A DNA stretch of 37,441 nucleotides from Desulfotignum sp. GTDB lineage: Bacteria > Desulfobacterota > Desulfobacteria > Desulfobacterales > Desulfobacteraceae. The translations under genes and the position numbers were made by a program. How positions within the stretch are numbered: position 1 is the first letter of the stretch; each line of letters opens with the position of its first letter. The stretch spans positions 1 through 37,441 of the forward strand of contig JAGYOW010000030.1 of the NCBI GenBank assembly GCA_018399285.1, in the 5' to 3' direction. Shown piece by piece: positions 35,744 through 37,441 of the stretch. Below the pieces are notes generated by a model. The model was not told the origin of the DNA. It made no database searches and saw only the letters and a program-made list of their open reading frames with translations.

Positions 35744-37441
35744 ATGGGACAATATCATTTAAAAAACATGTTCAACCCCCGCCAAATTGCAGTGGTGGGG
35801 GCCAGTAAGAAAAAGGGAACCATCGGCCATGCGCTGATGACAAATCTGATCGACGGCGGATTTGCAGGAAAGATTCTGCCGGTGAATCCCAAATATAAAA
35901 CCTTACAGGATCATGACTGCGTAAAATCGGTTCGTGATCTGATGCCGGGGGTGGATCTTGCCATTATTGCCACCCCCATTCACACGGCCATTGATATTGT
36001 GACAGAGTGTGTCGAAAAAAAGGTGCGCAGTGCGATTGTTATTTCGGCCGGCGGCAGGGAAGTGGGGGATCAGGGCCGAAAGATCGAGGATCAGATCCAA
36101 AAGATTGCCTATGACGGCGGGCTTCGTATCCTGGGGCCCAACTGCATGGGGCTGATCCGGCCGGGGGTGAACCTCAATGCCGGGTTTGCCTCGGACATGC
36201 CCCGGGCCGGAAACCTGGCATTTGTCTCCCAGAGCGGTGCCATATGCGGCGCCATTCTGGATATGGCGGCCAAAGAACGCATGGGATTCAGCCATTTTGT
36301 GAGCATCGGGTCCATGCTGGACATCGATTTCGGCGACATGATCGATTATCTTGGAAATGATTCTTCGGCAAAAAGTATTTTATTGTATATTGAAAACCTG
36401 ACAAATGTCCGCAAATTCATGAGTGCGGCCCGTTCCGTATCACGGGTGAAACCCATTATCGTGCTGAAATCCGGCAGGAGCCCTGCCGGTGAAAAAGCGG
36501 CGGCGTCTCACACCGGCGCCATGGCAGGAGAAGATGCCGTGTATGATGCGGCCTTTAAGCGGGCCGGTATCGTGCGGGTGGACTCCATTGAAGAACTCTT
36601 TGACTGCGCCGAGCTGATGGCCAAGCAGCCGCGTCCCCGGGGCCCCAGGCTGGCGATCCTCACCAATGGGGGCGGGCCCGGTGTCATGGCAGCAGATACC
36701 CTTGCCGGATATGGAAAAGCACCTGAACCGCTGGATCCTGAAACAATCCAGGCCCTGGATGCGTTCCTGCCGCCTTTCTGGAGCCGGGGGAACCCCATCG
36801 ATATCCTGGGGGATGCAACGGCAGACCGGTTTGGCCAGGCCCTTTCGGCCTGCTTTCATTCAAAGCATCTGGACGGGGTCCTGGTCATTTTTGCTCCCCA
36901 GGCCATTGCCGATCCTTTACCCGTGGCAAAGATGCTGGCGTCTGCCGTCAGCGGGCGTGAATACCCGGTCTTTGCCTGCTGGATGGGCGGGGAAAGTATT
37001 GAAAAGTCGGTGGCGGTTTTGAATGACGCCGGGGTTCCGACCTATGACACACCGGAACGGGCGGTCCGTTCCTTTTTATATATGGTTGAATATGCGGCCA
37101 ATCTTGAAACGCTGATAGAAGTTCCCCCGAAAATGACCCGGAATATGGAATTTGATCAAAAAAAAGCCCGCACCCTGATCGACGGGGTCAAGGAGGGCTT
37201 TATGCCGGAAGCCGATGCCGTGGAAATGCTCACGGCCTATGGTCTGCCTGTGATTACGGCAAAAACGGCCGTCACAGAAGCCCAGGCCTTGAGTATGGCC
37301 CGAGAAATCGGATTTCCGCTGGTCATGAAGCTTTTGTCACCCGATATCACCCATAAAACCGATGCCGGGGGCATCTGTCTGGATTTGCGGAGCAATGAAG
37401 ATGTCAGCCGGGCCTATCAGCAAATTATGTCATCCGTTTTA
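35744..37441 (+). CDS. NDP-forming acyl-CoA synthetase family protein, 3'-truncated by window edge
   Basis: From ATG 35744 the 566 visible residues have no stop; the full protein is likely 700 or more. Residues 10-130 are a CoA-binding Rossmann domain (RQIAVVGASKKKGTIGHAL), and 150-450 the succinyl-CoA-ligase-like domains with the phospho-histidine His256 in ASHTGAMAG and TNGGGPGVM. The ATP-grasp domain begins near 480 (AYGLPVITAKTAVTEAQAL). Such enzymes make ATP from acetyl-CoA or other acyl-CoAs, or act in acid activation; a C-terminal acetyltransferase domain, as in Pat-type proteins, may lie beyond the edge. It follows the CigR-like gene by 15 bases and may share its promoter. Confidence 0.85.
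   Translation, partial: MGQYHLKNMFNPRQIAVVGASKKKGTIGHALMTNLIDGGFAGKILPVNPKYKTLQDHDCVKSVRDLMPGVDLAIIATPIHTAIDIVTECVEKKVRSAIVISAGGREVGDQGRKIEDQIQKIAYDGGLRILGPNCMGLIRPGVNLNAGFASDMPRAGNLAFVSQSGAICGAILDMAAKERMGFSHFVSIGSMLDIDFGDMIDYLGNDSSAKSILLYIENLTNVRKFMSAARSVSRVKPIIVLKSGRSPAGEKAAASHTGAMAGEDAVYDAAFKRAGIVRVDSIEELFDCAELMAKQPRPRGPRLAILTNGGGPGVMAADTLAGYGKAPEPLDPETIQALDAFLPPFWSRGNPIDILGDATADRFGQALSACFHSKHLDGVLVIFAPQAIADPLPVAKMLASAVSGREYPVFACWMGGESIEKSVAVLNDAGVPTYDTPERAVRSFLYMVEYAANLETLIEVPPKMTRNMEFDQKKARTLIDGVKEGFMPEADAVEMLTAYGLPVITAKTAVTEAQALSMAREIGFPLVMKLLSPDITHKTDAGGICLDLRSNEDVSRAYQQIMSSVL

Overview
The window looks like chromosomal DNA from a strictly anaerobic Desulfobacterota (Deltaproteobacteria) organism, most like the Desulfobacterales. 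This is inferred from gene content: a tungsten-type aldehyde:ferredoxin oxidoreductase (AOR), a trimethylamine-methyltransferase (MttB) family protein, a sigma-54 activator, PAS-rich signalling proteins and an AcnA aconitase. No rRNA, tRNA, CRISPR, insertion sequence or phage gene was seen.

Layout. (1) 1-6432, minus strand: cydD, cydC, an AOR and an MttB-family gene cut by the left edge, closely spaced and possibly one operon. (2) 6865-8433: glpD. (3) 8428-10232, minus: speD then speE, spermidine synthesis. (4) 10828-14093: a membrane diguanylate cyclase, a ModF-like double ABC ATPase (minus) and a small HAD phosphatase. (5) 14194-16947: acnA. (6) 17333-26170: a signalling block with a monooxygenase-fold protein behind a sigma-54-type promoter, a CheB-CheR-PAS protein, a PAS-LuxR regulator, a PAS histidine kinase with receiver, a YtxH protein, a DUF948-like protein and a sigma-54 activator. 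(7) 26213-33981: a carbohydrate block with a B12-binding radical SAM protein, a glycosyltransferase (GT4) joined to a six-hairpin-type domain, a GT4 fused to a mannose-6-phosphate-isomerase cupin, and two GH130 mannoside phosphorylase/hydrolase family proteins. (8) 34006-37441: a cytidylate-kinase-like gene, a 46-residue Gly/Lys protein, a CigR/RcnB-like secreted protein behind a second sigma-54-type promoter, and an NDP-forming acyl-CoA synthetase cut by the right edge.

Two points matter most. First, reading frames are shattered in four bounded tracts (about 5.88-7.43, 17.87-21.65, 26.28-28.45 and 33.39-34.7 kb), while the flanking halves of the same genes are clean. The breaks start and stop inside genes and ignore function, so I read them as low-quality sequence rather than real gene decay. 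The affected genes (cydD, glpD, cheB-cheR, PAS-luxR, radical SAM, GT4, GH130, cytidylate-kinase-like) are marked as frameshifted and are probably intact in the organism.

Second, the best candidate for an undescribed system is the carbohydrate block. Two glycosyltransferases, one carrying a mannose-phosphate isomerase cupin, lie beside two GH130 proteins, a family that phosphorolyses or hydrolyses beta-mannosides. This could be a make-and-recycle system for an intracellular mannoside or mannan. It adjoins a stress/signalling block with a sigma-54 activator and two good sigma-54 promoter matches, so it may be induced on starvation or stress. That function is inference.
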